From: Oscillospiraceae bacterium | GTDB lineage: Bacteria; Bacillota; Clostridia; Oscillospirales; Oscillospiraceae | Direction: 5' to 3' | DNA: 36,057 nt | NCBI GenBank assembly: GCA_017397565.1 | Contig: JAFQIL010000024.1 | Span: forward strand, 1-36,057 | Notes under the pieces: model-generated | The model's database searches: none | Seen by the model: only the letters and a program-made list of their open reading frames with translations | Told to the model about the DNA's origin: nothing | Program-made: the position numbers and the translations under genes | Shown here: positions 16,251 through 28,479 of the stretch, piece by piece | How positions within the stretch are numbered: the first letter of the stretch is position 1 | Layout: each line of letters opens with the position of its first letter

Positions 16251-16325
16251 GTGGCGATTGGGAGTTCGAGCCTCTACCGCTTTGCCATAAAAAGAAAGAA
16301 GCCACCTTTCGGTGACTTCTTCTTT
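16251..16325. repeat. 75-bp tRNA-tail-plus-terminator module, solitary copy
   Basis: Matches 17787-17861 over 75 bp with one mismatch. It contains GAGTTCGAGCCTC, the T-loop region of tRNA-Gly, then a CCA-like end, then the AAGAAGCCACC-TTTC-GGTGACTTCTT hairpin. No tRNA gene is attached here. Confidence 0.85.
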
Positions 16326-16336
16326 ATACAAAAAAT

Positions 16337-16429
16337 CCGGAAATTGTTCCAATTTCCGGCGGCGGGAGCGAGTCCCCGCCCTACAGAATGTCCGGAAAGA
16401 CATGGTAGGGCGGGGGTTTACTCCCGCCG
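16337..16429. repeat. GC palindrome cluster
   Basis: Consists of a hairpin CCGGAAATT/AATTTCCGG (16337-16359), a quasi-palindrome (16361-16380), and the inverted pair CCGCCCTAC (16376-16384) / GTAGGGCGG (16405-16413). The last motif also bounds the element at 31031-31169. No gene is seen between 15802 and 16514. Confidence 0.7.
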
Positions 16430-16514
16430 TAACCTTTCATTTTTGAACACCTAAGGTTAAATAGGGGCAATTGCCCCGAAAGGTGATGATAGCAACTGCA
16501 ACTGACCGGCGATA

Positions 16515-17435
16515 CTATGTAACGATCTTCTCCCGGCACTTGCGCGCAAGCGTTCGGGGCAAGGTTACTTCTGCTTGAAAACCTCTCTGTTCCAATTTGT
16601 CTGCAACCTGTGTCCAAACCTCATAAGCTTTTTCGTATTCGCCCAGTTCCTCATAGCAGAACCCCATAGAAAATGCCGCAGCGTACCACTGTGGCTCCAT
16701 TTCCAAAGCACGCTTCCAATGGGGGAAGGCCTCGTCGTAGCGTTTCATGGAACGCAGCAGGTCACCTGCGTAGATATGGAGGCTGGCGCTCTCCGGGAAT
16801 TTCGCTTCCGCTTTTTGTACCCAATGCCAGGCGGTATCGAAGTTTTCGGCAAAGGTATATGCCTGAATCAGACAGATCCATTCCTGCAATTCGTTACTTC
16901 CTGCTTTCACAAGGGGAAGGAAGGTATCAATGCTTTCCTGATTTCGGCCCAGCTCCCTAAGAAAGTAACCTTTTTGCCGGTATGTAGCCCAGTAGGTCTC
17001 CGGGTCCTCAGTTGGTCCCTTTTTGATTACCCGATCAAAGAATTCCTCTGCTTTGTTCCTACATACCTGCATCATATACTGGTGAAGGATTCCATAAAGT
17101 CTCAGATCTTCTGTTGTATATTCGCCGGACTTCAGCAGCTTCTCATATTCCCTATACGCCTGCATAAAGTCCTCTGTTTTGCGGCTGGCTTCAAAGACAC
17201 TGAGCAGGCGCATGGCGTAATTCTCGTAGACTACGCTGTTTTCTTTATACAGGTCGTCAATGGTGACACAGTACAAAGCGGCAATCTTAGGAAGAATGGT
17301 CACATCAGGCAAGGTGGTGTTACATTCCCACCGGGATACGGTCTGGGCACTGACACCCAGTGCTTCTGCTGCTTGTTCCTGGGTCATGTTCTTAGCCACC
17401 CGGAGCCGTTTTAAATTCTTAGAAAATACAGACAT
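16515..17435 (-). CDS. XRE-family regulator with C-terminal TPR-like repeats
   Basis: A 306-residue cytoplasmic protein. Residues about 6-60 are a Cro/C1-type helix-turn-helix (LRVAKNMTQEQAAEALGVS then AQTVSRWE). The rest is helical with tetratricopeptide-like pairs, clearest at about 220-285 (ASLHIYAGDLLRSMKRYDEA; WYAAAFSMGFCYEELGEYEK). This layout occurs in peptide-sensing regulators of the RRNPP type and in stress regulators, but no peptide partner gene is visible next door. The ATG at 17435 has AAAGGA upstream and a sigma-A -10 beyond it. It is alone on its strand, and its 3' end runs into repeats with no clear terminator. Target genes are unknown. Confidence 0.85.
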   Translation of the reverse strand: MSVFSKNLKRLRVAKNMTQEQAAEALGVSAQTVSRWECNTTLPDVTILPKIAALYCVTIDDLYKENSVVYENYAMRLLSVFEASRKTEDFMQAYREYEKLLKSGEYTTEDLRLYGILHQYMMQVCRNKAEEFFDRVIKKGPTEDPETYWATYRQKGYFLRELGRNQESIDTFLPLVKAGSNELQEWICLIQAYTFAENFDTAWHWVQKAEAKFPESASLHIYAGDLLRSMKRYDEAFPHWKRALEMEPQWYAAAFSMGFCYEELGEYEKAYEVWTQVADKLEQRGFQAEVTLPRTLARKCREKIVT

Positions 17436-17475
17436 TTCATTTCGTTCCTTTCAGGTATTAGAAGCTTCTGACTTC

Positions 17476-17504
17476 ATTATAACGAAAGAACGGCATAAGT
17501 CCAT
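17476..17504 (-). promoter_or_regulatory. Promoter of the XRE/TPR regulator
   Basis: Minus strand TATAAT (17476-17481), with a weak -35 ATGGAC at 17-base spacing. The -10 is perfect and the -35 poor, as expected of a regulated promoter. Confidence 0.6.
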
Positions 17505-17642
17505 ATCTTGATTTATGATTAGTATCTTGAATTTTGATGAGTGGAGAAGGTGTATTCTTTTATCTCTTCTCTCTTATCTTTTATCTGGAAACGACAATTT
17601 GAGAGAAGAGCGAAAAGAGAAAAGTGAAAAGTGAAAAGAACA

Positions 17643-17684
17643 AAAAGAAACGACAATCTTCTGACGAAAATTGTCGTTTCTTTT
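17643..17684. terminator. Bidirectional terminator hairpin beside the tRNA-Gly-tail copy
   Basis: A long stem AAAAGAAACGACAAT/ATTGTCGTTTCTTTT with T runs on both strands. On the minus strand it directly follows the duplicated tRNA tail at 17685-17705, as a terminator follows a tRNA. Confidence 0.8.
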
Positions 17685-17822
17685 TGGAGCGGGTGACGAG
17701 GCTCGTTTACATTTTCATTTCCGATGAAATGAAAATTATGGTAGCCACCAGTTTTTGAACTGGTGGCAGCCACATGCCACCGGCATGTGGCGATTGGGAG
17801 TTCGAGCCTCTACCGCTTTACC
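17685..17822. repeat. Hairpin element bounded by tRNA-Gly-tail copies
   Basis: The left end (17685-17705) is a 21-base exact copy of the 3' end of tRNA-Gly, including its CCA, on the minus strand. The right end carries GAGTTCGAGCCTC (17798-17810) and an ACCA-like end in the opposite orientation, a less exact tail. Between them are hairpins ATTTTCATTTC/GAAATGAAAAT (17711-17736), CCACCAGTT/AACTGGTGG (17746-17766) and GCCACATGCC/GGCATGTGGC (17769-17792). This is the same design as the element beside tRNA-Arg. Confidence 0.85.
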
Positions 17823-17824
17823 AT

Positions 17825-17863
17825 AAAAAGAAAGAAGCCACCTTTCGGTGACTTCTTCTTTTT
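17825..17863 (-). terminator. Terminator of tRNA-Gly
   Basis: An 11-bp stem (17832-17842 with 17847-17857) and T-rich flanks. The stem pairs fully, with one G-U, only in minus-strand RNA; in plus-strand RNA it has a C-A mismatch. This supports service to the minus-strand tRNA. Confidence 0.82.
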
Positions 17864-17864
17864 C

Positions 17865-17940
17865 TGGAGCGGGTGACGAGGCTCGAACTCGCTACCTCCA
17901 CCTTGGCAAGGTGGCGCTCTACCGGATGAGCTACACCCGC
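17865..17940 (-). tRNA. tRNA-Gly (anticodon GCC)
   Basis: A 76-base cloverleaf on the minus strand. The acceptor stem is GCGGGTG/CACCCGC, the anticodon stem CCACC/GGTGG holds loop TTGCCAA (anticodon GCC), the T-loop is TTCGAGC, and TCCA is encoded at the 3' end. It decodes GGC and GGU. It has a near-consensus promoter and its own terminator. The stretch 17941-18041 holds only the promoter and the end of the next gene's neighbourhood. Confidence 0.97.
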
Positions 17941-17950
17941 GAACAAACGC

Positions 17951-17978
17951 ATTATAGCACATCCTGCGAATTTGTCAA
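17951..17978 (-). promoter_or_regulatory. Promoter of tRNA-Gly
   Basis: Minus strand TTGACA (17973-17978), 16-base spacer, TATAAT (17951-17956). Both boxes are consensus, as expected of a stable RNA gene. Confidence 0.9.
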
Positions 17979-18041
17979 CCACTATTTTTGAAATTTTCCG
18001 AATTTGTGCGGTTAATCCGCAAAAAGTTCAAAATAACTCTT

Positions 18042-18491
18042 TCACCCGGTTGTGATTTGTGATACAATATCCTGAGGTGTTATCGGAACATCTTCTTCCA
18101 AATATCCCAGTAGTGTGCTCAGCTCCATAGCCTTTTGGGACGGGATGCAAAGCCAGGGCTTTTCCCCGGACTTCAGATATCGGTCGGCTTTTTGCTGATA
18201 GACGGAGGATCCGCCGTCGGCATAGTGAAGGCTGATCTCGAACAGCGTTCCGTCAGCTGTTTCCGGGTCCTCCGGTGGCTGTCCGTAGGGCTTCAGAAGC
18301 CGAAGGTATGTTAAGATCAGCTGCATTTTTTCATCCTCCGTGTAGTGCAGCTGCCCTTGGATCGGGCCGTTTTCGTAGTGCACGGTGATCTCCGTCACCA
18401 ACGGAAAGGAAGACGGACGCTTCTCCCGGCTGCACCCGGGAAGAAACAGAAAAAGACTAAGTATTAAAATTCCCAATTTTCGTTTCATCAT
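18042..18491 (-). CDS. Small lipoprotein of unknown function
   Basis: A 149-residue predicted lipoprotein. The signal peptide has a basic start (MMKRK), a Leu-rich core and a FLPGC lipobox with Cys at 20, so the mature part would sit on the outer face of the membrane. The mature domain has alternating strands (ITVHYENGPIQGQLHYTEDE; FEISLHYADGGSSVYQQKAD), but I recognise no family. GGAGGG lies 4 or 7 bases before two adjacent ATG codons, so the true start may be 18488. It is transcribed away from the VTC operon, with a shared upstream region of about 165 bases. Confidence 0.75.
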   Translation of the reverse strand: MMKRKLGILILSLFLFLPGCSREKRPSSFPLVTEITVHYENGPIQGQLHYTEDEKMQLILTYLRLLKPYGQPPEDPETADGTLFEISLHYADGGSSVYQQKADRYLKSGEKPWLCIPSQKAMELSTLLGYLEEDVPITPQDIVSQITTG

Positions 18492-18657
18492 AGATCCCTC
18501 CGTTTTTTAGCATACGCACCGGAAGGTGGATTATTGATGAAAAATTACGGCAATACTGCGTATTTTGCCCAAGGAAAATTTATGATTTTTTCATATTTCA
18601 TTTATTTTCTTTTCAAATTTTCCCAGCACAATGAGCTTTAGAAAGGGGGGCGGGGGA

Positions 18658-19389
18658 ATGGGATATCAGTCGGTATTTCAGCGGTATGAACTGAAATACT
18701 TATTGACCCGGCAGCAGCAGGAAACTGTGCTTCGGGAAATGAAAGACTATATGGCGCTGGATCAGTACGGCAAGACCGTGATCCGGAATGTCTATTACGA
18801 TACGGATGACTACCTTCTCATCCGCCGCTCCATCGAAAAGCCGGTGTATAAGGAAAAGCTTCGCCTGCGCAGCTACGCCCAGGCGGTACAGGATACACCC
18901 ATCTTTGTGGAGCTGAAGAAGAAATACGCCTCGGTGGTGTATAAGCGCAGACTTTCCATGCCGGAAGCGCCTGCCATGGCATGGCTTTCCGATGGAAACA
19001 GCCTTTCTCCGGGGTGTCAGATCTCCCGGGAGATCGACTATTTCCGGGACTTTTACGGAAGTCTTCACCCGGTGGTGTTTCTTTCCTATCAGCGCCATGC
19101 CTACTATGCCAAGGATGGCTCAGATTTTCGGGTGACCTTTGACGATGAGATCCTTTGCCGGAATACGGAGCTGACCCTGACAGCCCCTGCCTACGGCACA
19201 CCGATTCTGGATGCGGGAAAGGTGCTGATGGAGATCAAATGCTCCGGCGGTATCCCTATGTGGCTGACCCGGGTGCTGTCCCGGGAGAAGATCTATAAGA
19301 CCTCGTTTTCTAAATACGGAACGGCATACCAAACCCTGATCTATCCAAAACTGAAGGAGGAAGCGCGCTATGCTGGAGAACTTGTTTAA
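18658..19389 (+). CDS. VTC domain protein, polyphosphate polymerase-like
   Basis: A 243-residue protein of the VTC/CYTH tunnel fold. In yeast Vtc4 this domain makes polyphosphate from ATP; bacterial members are annotated by similarity. The charged residues expected to line the tunnel are all visible: E11 and K13 (YELKYLL), K66/R69/R71 (EKLRLRSY), E85 and K87 (VELKKKY), R97-R98, R146, D162-D163, E192 and K194 (MEIKCSG), and K219. The tunnel therefore looks catalytically competent. An upstream ATG (18631) is rejected because GGGGGGCGGGGG lies directly before ATG 18658 and the domain begins there. It overlaps the DUF4956 gene by 20 bases, so they are made together. Confidence 0.88.
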   Translation: MGYQSVFQRYELKYLLTRQQQETVLREMKDYMALDQYGKTVIRNVYYDTDDYLLIRRSIEKPVYKEKLRLRSYAQAVQDTPIFVELKKKYASVVYKRRLSMPEAPAMAWLSDGNSLSPGCQISREIDYFRDFYGSLHPVVFLSYQRHAYYAKDGSDFRVTFDDEILCRNTELTLTAPAYGTPILDAGKVLMEIKCSGGIPMWLTRVLSREKIYKTSFSKYGTAYQTLIYPKLKEEARYAGELV

Positions 19390-20065
19390 AGGACTTTTTG
19401 ATACGGATCTGACGGTGGTGATCTCCGTTGGAGATTTTATGAAATGCCTGGGTACGGCACTGGTTTTGGGCCTTGTGCTGACACTGTGCTATATGCTGCG
19501 TAACCGCTACACCAAGAGCTTTGCGGTGACGCTGTCTCTGCTGCCGGCGGTGGTCTGCGTGGTGATCATGATGGTCAACGGCAATGTGGGCGCAGGCGTG
19601 GCGGTTGCCGGCGCATTCAGTCTGGTGCGTTTCCGCAGCGTTCCCGGTACGGCAAAGGAGATCTGCGCCCTGTTTTTGGCCATGGGCATCGGTTTGATTG
19701 CCGGCATGGGCTATTTGGGCTTTGCGGTTTTATTCGCTCTTGTCATGTGTCTGGCCTTTGTGATCTACAATAGTCTGAGCCTGGGTACAGAGAAAAAGGC
19801 GGCGCGTTATAAGACCTTGAATGTGACCATCTCTGAGGATCTGGATTATTCCGGGATCTTCGATGATATTTTTGCCGAGTATACCGATAGCCATACCTTG
19901 GCGCGGGTGAAGACCACCAATATGGGCAGTATGTTCCGGCTAACCTATCAGATCACCCTGAAAAAGTCGGTAAGCGAAAAGGAAATGATCGACAAGATCC
20001 GTTGCCGCAACGGCAATTTGGAAGTTTCTCTTTCCAATCAGGAAATGGGTACGGTGGAGCTGTAA
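19370..20065 (+). CDS. DUF4956 membrane protein
   Basis: A 231-residue membrane protein with about four helices (residues about 20-45, 52-75, 78-100 and 105-135). The Gly/Ala-rich family signature lies around GAGVAVAGAFSLVRFRS, followed by a cytoplasmic C-terminal domain (about 145-231). Function is unknown. The family is usually encoded beside VTC-domain proteins, as here, and so is proposed to work with them in the membrane. GGAGG precedes the ATG inside the VTC gene. The stop codon overlaps the start of the next gene (TAATG). Confidence 0.88.
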   Translation: MLENLFKGLFDTDLTVVISVGDFMKCLGTALVLGLVLTLCYMLRNRYTKSFAVTLSLLPAVVCVVIMMVNGNVGAGVAVAGAFSLVRFRSVPGTAKEICALFLAMGIGLIAGMGYLGFAVLFALVMCLAFVIYNSLSLGTEKKAARYKTLNVTISEDLDYSGIFDDIFAEYTDSHTLARVKTTNMGSMFRLTYQITLKKSVSEKEMIDKIRCRNGNLEVSLSNQEMGTVEL

Positions 20066-21876
20066 TGATGAAAGCTTGCGGTAAATTCTTAGCCCTTCTT
20101 TTGGCGGCGGCACTTTGTTTTGCCGGCTGCTCGACCCAGCCGGAGCCGGGAAATACCACCGGAAGCGTCACGCCTACCCATGGTGACAATACGAATCTCA
20201 TACCCAGCGGCACCCCGGGAACGCCGGTGCATCTGGATTTTGAAAAGACGGATGACGAGATGCTGTCTGTGCAGGAATATATTCTGGCCCCCGGCACACC
20301 TACATTTACGGTGATATGCAACGGAAATACCGTCACGGCAGATACCGATGCGGTACGGTGTCAAAACGGTATCGTTACGATCACCGGGGAGGCAGCTTAT
20401 CGATTCTCCGGAGAACTGACGGGCATGGTTGTGATTGATGCGGGGAAAGAGGATACTGTCCATCTGATCCTCAATGGCGTTCAGATCCACAGCCCTACCA
20501 GCGCGGCTCTTTATGTCCGCAAGGCCGGCAGAGTGATCGTGACCCTGGCAGATGGCACGGAGAATATTCTTTCCAACGGCGGAAGCTTCCGGGCTGTGGA
20601 TGAAAGCAACATTGACGGCGCTGTGTTTTCCAAGAAGGATCTGGCCTTTGTTGGCAATGGATCGCTTCAGGTGGAGTCGCCCGGGGGGCATGGCATCGTC
20701 TGTAAAGACAATTTGCTGCTTGCGGAAGGCAGCTATACCATTACCGCTGCCGGTCACGGACTGGATGCCAATGACAGCATCCGTATCGGTAAGGCCAGTC
20801 TTATCATCGAAGCGGGACAGGACGGCATCCACGCCGAAACCGCGGATGATAATACCGTAGGCTTTGTGTATCTGTCCGGAGCCAAGGTTGTGGCAAAAAC
20901 CACAGGTGACGGCATCAGCGCCGGGGCCTGGCTGCAGCTTCAAAGCGGCGATTACGACCTGTACTGCGGCGGCGGTTATGAAAACGGAGAGGAGCATTCC
21001 GGCGACATGGGCGGGCCCGGTGGCATGGGCGGTCGTCCCTGGAGTTCTACTCAGACCGATGAAGACAGTGTCAGCTGCAAGGGCTTAAAGGCTGCCACAG
21101 GCTTGGTGATCAACGACGGTACCGTAAAGATCAATGCGGCGGATGATGGGCTCCACAGCGACCGATCCTTGGTGATCAACGGCGGCAGCTTTGCCATGGA
21201 CAGCGGTGACGATGCGTTACACGCCGAAGAGGTGCTGACGGTGACAAACTGCGACATGGATGTTTCTGCCTGCTATGAAGGCCTGGAAGCCCATGAGATC
21301 TATATCACAGGCGGCGATCTGCGACTGGTCTGTACCGATGACGGCATCAATGCCGCCGGCGGTAACGATGACAGCGGCAGCGGCGGACGGGATCAGATGT
21401 TCGGCGGTGGCCCCGGCAGACCCGGCGGCATGGGCGGCAACGCCACCGGCGTGGTGGCGATCTCCGGGGGTAAACTCTATTTGAATGCATCCGGTGATGG
21501 CATCGATGCCAACGGTTCTCTGCGCATCACAGGGGGCTACACCGTGGTCTGCGGCCCGACCCGAGGGGACACCGCGGTGTTGGACTATGATAATCAAGCA
21601 ACTATCAGCGGCGGCACCTTCATCGGCACCGGTGCTATGATGATGGCACAGACCCTGACATCAGATTCCGGACAGGGTGTTGTGGCGGTTTACAGCCAGG
21701 GTGGTTTTTCTGCCGGTACGCGCCTGACCCTGACCGATGGAAGCGGCAAGGAATTGATTTCCTACAACCCGGAGCTGAGCTTCCAGCTGATCATTCTCAG
21801 CACCCCGGATATGCGCTCCGGTGCAGAGTATACCCTGTCTGCAGGGGAAGCCTCTGCCACAGTGACGGCAAACTAA
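20065..21876 (+). CDS. Cthe_2159-like beta-helix lipoprotein (carbohydrate-binding domain)
   Basis: A 603-residue exported lipoprotein with signal LCFAGC, lipid Cys at 22. The mature protein is a right-handed beta-helix of repeating turns rich in Asp-Gly-Ile/Leu and Asp-Asp-Gly-Ile/Leu (ANDSIRI, GQDGIHAE, TDDGINAAGG, SGDGIDANGS). This resembles Clostridium thermocellum Cthe_2159, a calcium-binding protein that binds cellulose and pectin-like sugars. Two Gly/Met-rich loops interrupt the helix (about 312-325 and 446-462). The start is the ATG overlapping the DUF4956 stop, or the next ATG at 20068; an in-frame opening at 20002 lies inside the previous gene and lacks a signal peptide. It completes the VTC-DUF4956 operon, in the place where CotH-like proteins are often found. 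Confidence 0.85.
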   Translation: MMKACGKFLALLLAAALCFAGCSTQPEPGNTTGSVTPTHGDNTNLIPSGTPGTPVHLDFEKTDDEMLSVQEYILAPGTPTFTVICNGNTVTADTDAVRCQNGIVTITGEAAYRFSGELTGMVVIDAGKEDTVHLILNGVQIHSPTSAALYVRKAGRVIVTLADGTENILSNGGSFRAVDESNIDGAVFSKKDLAFVGNGSLQVESPGGHGIVCKDNLLLAEGSYTITAAGHGLDANDSIRIGKASLIIEAGQDGIHAETADDNTVGFVYLSGAKVVAKTTGDGISAGAWLQLQSGDYDLYCGGGYENGEEHSGDMGGPGGMGGRPWSSTQTDEDSVSCKGLKAATGLVINDGTVKINAADDGLHSDRSLVINGGSFAMDSGDDALHAEEVLTVTNCDMDVSACYEGLEAHEIYITGGDLRLVCTDDGINAAGGNDDSGSGGRDQMFGGGPGRPGGMGGNATGVVAISGGKLYLNASGDGIDANGSLRITGGYTVVCGPTRGDTAVLDYDNQATISGGTFIGTGAMMMAQTLTSDSGQGVVAVYSQGGFSAGTRLTLTDGSGKELISYNPELSFQLIILSTPDMRSGAEYTLSAGEASATVTAN

Positions 21877-21882
21877 AAAGAA

Positions 21883-21910
21883 CAGGTGTCTGCCCAAGGG
21901 CAGACACCTG
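21883..21910. terminator. Bidirectional terminator between the beta-helix gene and asnS
   Basis: A perfect 13-bp stem CAGGTGTCTGCCC/GGGCAGACACCTG. On the minus strand it is followed by TTCTTTTTAG, so it serves asnS best; on the plus strand only AATTT follows. Confidence 0.8.
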
Positions 21911-21916
21911 AATTTA

Positions 21917-23308
21917 TTACAGCTCGCAGTTGCCGACAGTTCTGGGGAAGGGGATGGAATCGCGGATGTTGCCGATGCCGGTCATATACATCACGATCCG
22001 CTCGAAGCCGAGACCGAAGCCTGCGTGACGGGTAGAGCCGTATTTCCGCAGATCCATATAGAAGTCGTAGTCAGCGGGGTTCATGCCCAGCTCTTCAATC
22101 CGGTTTTTCAGGATCTCGTAGTTATCCTCGCGCTGGCTGCCGCCGGTGATCTCACCAACGCCGGGAACCAGACAGTCTACAGCGGCAACGGTCTTGCCGT
22201 CGGGGTTCAGCTTCATGTAGAAGGCCTTGATATCCTTGGGATAGTCGGTGACGAAGACAGGCTTCTTGAAGACCTGCTCGGTAAGGAAGCGCTCATGCTC
22301 GGTCTGCAGGTCGCAGCCCCAGGAAACGGGGTAGTCGAACTGATCGTTGTGCTTCTGAAGCAGCTCCACGGCCTCGGTGTAGGTGATACGGCCGAAGTCG
22401 TTGCTCAACACATTGTTCAGCCGGTCCAGCAGGCCCTTGTCCATAAACTGGTTGAAAAATTCCATTTCCTCAGGCGCGTGCTCTAGAACATAGGAGATGA
22501 TATACTTGATCATATCCTCTTCCAGACGCATCAGATCCTGCAGATCCGCGAATGCGATCTTCGGCTCGATCATCCAGAACTCCGCGGCGTGACGGGTGGT
22601 GTTGGAGTTTTCTGCCCGGAAGGTAGGACCGAAGGTGTAGATGTTGCGGAAAGCCATGGCGAAGGTCTCACCGTTGAGCTGACCGGAAACCGTCAGATTG
22701 GTGGGCTTGCCAAAGAAGTCCTGATTAAAATCGATCTTGCCGTCTTCGGTTTTGGGAACATTGTTCAGATCCATGGTGGTGACCTGGAACATTTCGCCGG
22801 CACCCTCGCAATCAGAGCCGGTGATCAGGGGTGTGTGAACATACACAAAGTCCCGATCCTGGAAGAATTTGTGGATGGCCATAGCCGCCAGAGATCTGAC
22901 ACGGAACACAGCCTGGAAGGTGTTGGTCCGGGGGCGCAGATGGGGGATCGTCCGCAAAAACTCCATGGTGTGGCGCTTAGGCTGCAGAGGGAAGTCGCCG
23001 GTGGAAGCGCCTTCCACGGTAACAGTCTGCGCCTGGATCTCAAAGGGCTGCTTGGAATCCGGGGTCAGAACCACCTTACCCTTGACGATGAGGGCAGCGC
23101 CAATGTTGATCTTGGAGATCTCCTGGAAATTTTCGATGGTATCATTATAAACCACCTGAACGGGGGTGAAATAAGTACCGTCGTTCAGGACGATGAAGCC
23201 AAATTGCTTACTGGGGCGACGGTTACGCACCCAGCCGCCGATCTCGATGGTCTGGTCGGCATATTTGTCGGTGTTTTTAAACAGCTCTCTGACAGAAATC
23301 AGTTCCAT
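21917..23308 (-). CDS. asnS: Asparaginyl-tRNA synthetase
   Basis: A 463-residue class IIb aminoacyl-tRNA synthetase that charges tRNA-Asn in the cytoplasm. The N-terminal OB-fold (about 1-110) carries [19 protein letters not shown]. The catalytic core shows the motif 2 region [12 protein letters not shown] and the motif 3 region [15 protein letters not shown] near the C-terminus. [12 protein letters not shown] marks the AsnRS type. Length matches bacterial AsnRS (about 463). The longer frame from 23344 is rejected because GAGG sits 8 bases before the ATG at 23308 and the upstream part overlaps the promoter. It is a single-gene unit with no T-box leader visible. Confidence 0.97.
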   Translation of the reverse strand: MELISVRELFKNTDKYADQTIEIGGWVRNRRPSKQFGFIVLNDGTYFTPVQVVYNDTIENFQEISKINIGAALIVKGKVVLTPDSKQPFEIQAQTVTVEGASTGDFPLQPKRHTMEFLRTIPHLRPRTNTFQAVFRVRSLAAMAIHKFFQDRDFVYVHTPLITGSDCEGAGEMFQVTTMDLNNVPKTEDGKIDFNQDFFGKPTNLTVSGQLNGETFAMAFRNIYTFGPTFRAENSNTTRHAAEFWMIEPKIAFADLQDLMRLEEDMIKYIISYVLEHAPEEMEFFNQFMDKGLLDRLNNVLSNDFGRITYTEAVELLQKHNDQFDYPVSWGCDLQTEHERFLTEQVFKKPVFVTDYPKDIKAFYMKLNPDGKTVAAVDCLVPGVGEITGGSQREDNYEILKNRIEELGMNPADYDFYMDLRKYGSTRHAGFGLGFERIVMYMTGIGNIRDSIPFPRTVGNCEL

Positions 23309-23343
23309 AAGGCATACCTCGTTTCCAATTGGTATAATATTCA

Positions 23344-23372
23344 AGTATACGCCAATTCGGCGAAATTTACAA
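23344..23372 (-). promoter_or_regulatory. Promoter of asnS
   Basis: Minus strand TTGTAA (23367-23372), 17-base spacer, TATACT (23344-23349), about 36 bases from the start codon. Confidence 0.78.
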
Positions 23373-23451
23373 GAGGAAAGTTACATTTTTGTGGAGAAAT
23401 ATCAAAAATCTGCCCGAGAAAAGCAAATTGCCATTTTTCGCGCTGACGCGC

Positions 23452-23555
23452 AATTAGAAATGAGGAATGAGGAATTAGGAATTTGGGGATAAATCGATAC
23501 AAATCCTTCTGTTTTAGCCGTTTCATTCCTAATTCCTAATTTCTAATTCCTAATT
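23452..23555. repeat. AT-rich inverted-repeat element between asnS and the atp operon
   Basis: Left arm (23452-23483) is made of AATTAGAAATGAGGAATGAGG-like units; the right arm (23524-23555) is its imperfect complement. It shares the AATTAGGAATTAGAAATTAG motif with the element inside the atp operon. Short pieces of the dispersed ATTTATCG-type end sequence flank it (23419-23434 and 23563-23577). Confidence 0.75.
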
Positions 23556-23605
23556 CACAGAACGATAAACGGGAATTGGCACTTCCGATAATGAACCGTA
23601 CAGAA

Positions 23606-23631
23606 GCGCCCTCCGGTTTTTCGGAGGGCGC
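23606..23631 (-). terminator. Probable terminator of the ATP synthase operon
   Basis: A 10-bp stem GCGCCCTCCG/CGGAGGGCGC five bases past the atpC stop. The T run on the minus strand is short (TTCTG). Confidence 0.6.
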
Positions 23632-23636
23632 AGCGC

Positions 23637-25547
<1,911 letters not shown>

Positions 25548-25550
25548 ACA

Positions 25551-26390
25551 TTAAGAGCCGGCGACGATCTCGGTGATCTCCTGGGTAATGGCCGCCTGAC
25601 GGGCCTGATTGAACTTCAGGCTCAGGTCTGCGATCATATCCTCCGCGTTTTGGGTGGCAGATTCCATGGCGGTGCGTCTGGCTGCCTGCTCTGCCGCCCG
25701 GCTTTCGCACAAAGCGCCGTAGAGGATGCCGCCCAAATATTCCGGTACGATGGCACCGAAGACCTCGGTGCTGTCCGGCTCGTAGAGGATCTCTGTTTTT
25801 CTGGGCTTGCCGGAGGGCTGCTGCAACAGCGGCAGCATCTGCAAGGTTGCCGGTGTTTGGGAAAGAACCGAGACAAAATTGGTGTAGCCGATGTGGATCT
25901 CGTCAAATTCTTCCTTCAAATACGCCTTGGAAAGGAGCTTGGCAATGGAGAAGCAGTCGCCAATGGAAACATCCGCGGCATCGCTGTAGGTTTCTGTCAG
26001 AGCGGGGATGCCCTTGCTCCGGAAGAAATCCACAGCCTTTCTGCCAATGGGCAGGACTGTAGCCTCCGCGCCATCCATCTGGGCATACACCAGCTTTAAG
26101 ATGTTGCTGTTGTAGCCACCGGCCAAGCCTCTGTCACCGGCGATGACTACGAAAAGCTTTCGGCTTCCGGTGCGTCTTACGAGGTAAGGGGAGGAAAAGT
26201 CGGAATTGGAATTGACGATATCGGTAATGGTATTGTATAGAGTTTCAAAATAAGGTCGGGAGTTTATGACCCGGGCCTGGGCGTGGCGCAGCTTGGATGC
26301 GGCAACCATTTCCATGGCTTTGGTGATCTGCTTGGTGGATTCCATACTGCGGATCCGGGTCTTGATCTCCTTTGTGGAAACGCCGGCCAT
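25551..26390 (-). CDS. atpG: ATP synthase gamma subunit
   Basis: The 279-residue central rotor shaft of F1. The N-terminal helix (EIKTRIRSMESTKQITKAME) and the C-terminal helix (SATQNAEDMIADLSLKFNQA) form the coiled coil. The middle includes VVIAGDRGLAGGYNSN. AAGGAGG precedes the ATG by 7 bases. It follows atpA by 18 bases. Confidence 0.96.
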   Translation of the reverse strand: MAGVSTKEIKTRIRSMESTKQITKAMEMVAASKLRHAQARVINSRPYFETLYNTITDIVNSNSDFSSPYLVRRTGSRKLFVVIAGDRGLAGGYNSNILKLVYAQMDGAEATVLPIGRKAVDFFRSKGIPALTETYSDAADVSIGDCFSIAKLLSKAYLKEEFDEIHIGYTNFVSVLSQTPATLQMLPLLQQPSGKPRKTEILYEPDSTEVFGAIVPEYLGGILYGALCESRAAEQAARRTAMESATQNAEDMIADLSLKFNQARQAAITQEITEIVAGS

Positions 26391-26408
26391 GACAGGCCTC
26401 CTTCCTTG

Positions 26409-28475
<2,067 letters not shown>

Positions 28476-28479
<4 letters not shown>

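Noticed and set aside
15919-16290. A 123-residue plus-strand frame in the repeat region
   Set aside because: It follows the palindromic element, with no ribosome binding site and repeat-derived composition.
23309-23343. T-box leader before asnS
   Set aside because: Only about 30 bases separate the promoter from the start codon, too short for a T-box.
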